A stretch of 64,000 nucleotides of DNA from Ceratopteris richardii (Eukaryota > Streptophyta > Polypodiopsida > Polypodiales > Pteridaceae), in contig CM035413.1 of the NCBI GenBank assembly GCA_020310875.1, positions 163,040,806-163,104,805 of the forward strand, in the 5' to 3' direction. Positions 63,042-64,000 of this stretch are shown one piece after another. The notes under the pieces are model-generated. The model was given only the letters and a program-made list of their open reading frames with translations. It had not been told where the DNA came from and ran no database searches. The translations under genes and the position numbers were made by a program. Position 1 is the stretch's first letter, and every line of letters starts with the position of its first letter.

Positions 63042-64000
63042 ATGAATCCAGCGATGTTTGCAAAAGGTGCAGGAGTTATCGCAGATATAGAGATATGGCA
63101 CAAACAGATTGGACATGCAAACTTGCAAAAGCTGAAACTGATGCAGTCAAAGGAGATTGCCCATGGACTACCAAATTTCAAAGTTGCAGAAATGCAAAAG
63201 GTATGTGCAGCATGTCAATTTGGTAAACAGTCAAGAGCATCATTTCCACATGACAAGCATGTTAGTGAGAATGTACTAAAAGTAGTACATACAGATGTTT
63301 GGGGTCCAGCAAAGACCACATCTATGGGTGGTTGCAGGTTTTATGTTACTTTCATTGATGACCATACACGCAAAGTATGGGTATATTTCATGAAAGAGAA
63401 GAGCGAGGTGTTCAATCACTTCTAGAATTTTAAAGCTATGGTGGAAAAACAGACAGGGAAGTACATTCAGACATTAAGATCTTATGGAGGAGGTGAATAC
63501 ATGTCAAATGAGTTCAGTAGTTTTTTAAAAAATCATGGAATTCGGCGTCAGTTTTCATGCAGGTACACACCACAACAGAATGGTGTTGCTGAATGCAAAA
63601 ATAGACATATTGCAGAAATAGCAAGCGCCTTGATGGCTGAGAAGAATATGCCTCATTGTTATTGGGCAAAAGCTGTGCATACAGCTGTATATATCATGAA
63701 CAGAACTTCGATAGCTGTTGTACATCAAGTTACACCTGAAGAGAAGTTTACAGGTAAAAAGCCAAACTTATCACATCTGAAAGTTTTTGGTTGTATTGCA
63801 TATGTACATGGTCCAAATGAGTTGAGGACGAAGCTTGATCCGAAAGCAGAAAAGTGTGTCTTCATTGGATACTCCCTTGAGCAAAAGGGGTACAAATGTT
63901 ATAGCCCACTCACACGACAGGTGAAGGTGAGCAGAGATGTGGTATTTGATGAAATGTCAAGCTTCTATGTAGACGCCAAAGAAGGACTGAATCTTGAACC
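63042..64000 (+). pseudogene. Cop-7 integrase (runs off the window)
   Basis: The H2C2 module reads IEIWHKQIGHANLQ and CAACQFGKQSRASF. The core has VHTDVWGPAKT (first Asp), then RSYGGGEYMS, where the second catalytic Asp is Tyr, and NGVAECKNRH with the Glu. Next come HLKVFGCIAYVHGP and VSRDVVFDEM. A TAG at 63423-63425 interrupts the frame. The altered Asp alone would abolish activity. Confidence 0.88.

Larger units (their letters stand above)
61026..64000 (+). mobile_element. Cop-7: Ty1/copia element, 3' end outside the window
   Basis: A 5' LTR, PBS, gag, protease and integrase are present in order; RT and RNase H lie right of the window. It interrupts ORF3 of Gyp-J. It carries one frameshift and two stops, and an altered integrase residue. 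Confidence 0.88.

Noticed and set aside
1..64000. Host protein-coding gene
   Set aside because: Every supported frame belongs to a gypsy or copia element; the stretches between show only LTRs, leaders, untranslated regions or decayed element sequence.

Overview
The window is retrotransposon sequence from end to end. I see no host gene, no rRNA, no convincing tRNA gene and no CRISPR array. Plant-type Ty3/gypsy elements with a tRNA-Asp primer site (Ogre/Tat/Athila-like), Ty1/copia elements with an initiator-Met primer site, and deep nesting point to the repeat-rich, probably heterochromatic, nuclear DNA of a land plant. I cannot name the species. A non-flowering plant is only a guess. The labels Gyp-A to Gyp-J and Cop-1 to Cop-7 are mine.

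Left part (1-39.1 kb): Gyp-A (+ strand) enters the window inside pol. At 2583 its integrase gene is split by Gyp-B (2584-19458, - strand), which is complete: two 898-bp LTRs with about 10 mismatches, the target duplication GTAAC, a PBS, a PPT, and nearly intact genes. Gyp-A resumes at 19464 and ends in an LTR near 26.86 kb. Next come the 3' part of Gyp-C (+) and its LTR (to 30740), then Cop-1 (-). Cop-1 is split by the complete Cop-2 (32689-38949, target duplication ATCTT). The simplest reading is Gyp-B inside Gyp-A inside Gyp-C inside Cop-1, with Cop-2 also inside Cop-1.

Right part (39.1-64 kb): Gyp-D (-, a third gypsy lineage), a short gypsy fragment Gyp-E, Cop-3 (-) and Cop-4 (+) as head-to-head relatives around a gypsy remnant (Gyp-F), a decayed gag/leader/LTR (Gyp-G), copia fragments Cop-5 and Cop-6, gypsy pieces Gyp-H, Gyp-I and Gyp-J, and Cop-7 (+), which runs off the right end with its 5' LTR, PBS, gag, protease and integrase.

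The main biological interest is the unusual gene plan shared by Gyp-A and Gyp-B. After gag-protease-RT-RNase H come two successive H2C2 zinc-binding modules, then the integrase core. A single in-frame UGA, followed by CUA in Gyp-B and CUC in Gyp-A, separates integrase from a second retropepsin-like protein (PR2) whose tail carries repeated W-[IV]-P-K motifs. After PR2 comes a very long ORF3 (about 1,200-1,500 codons): an N-terminal globular domain, an acidic or Pro-rich middle, a long coiled coil, a C-terminal domain with a PVPRRRSW motif, and a basic tail. ORF3 remains occur in at least five copies here. Gyp-B also has a 5' leader with about 38 same-strand GATAC words, still recognisable in the decayed relative Gyp-G, and four copies share a small stem-loop just upstream of the PPT. 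Whether this gene plan has been described cannot be decided from sequence alone.
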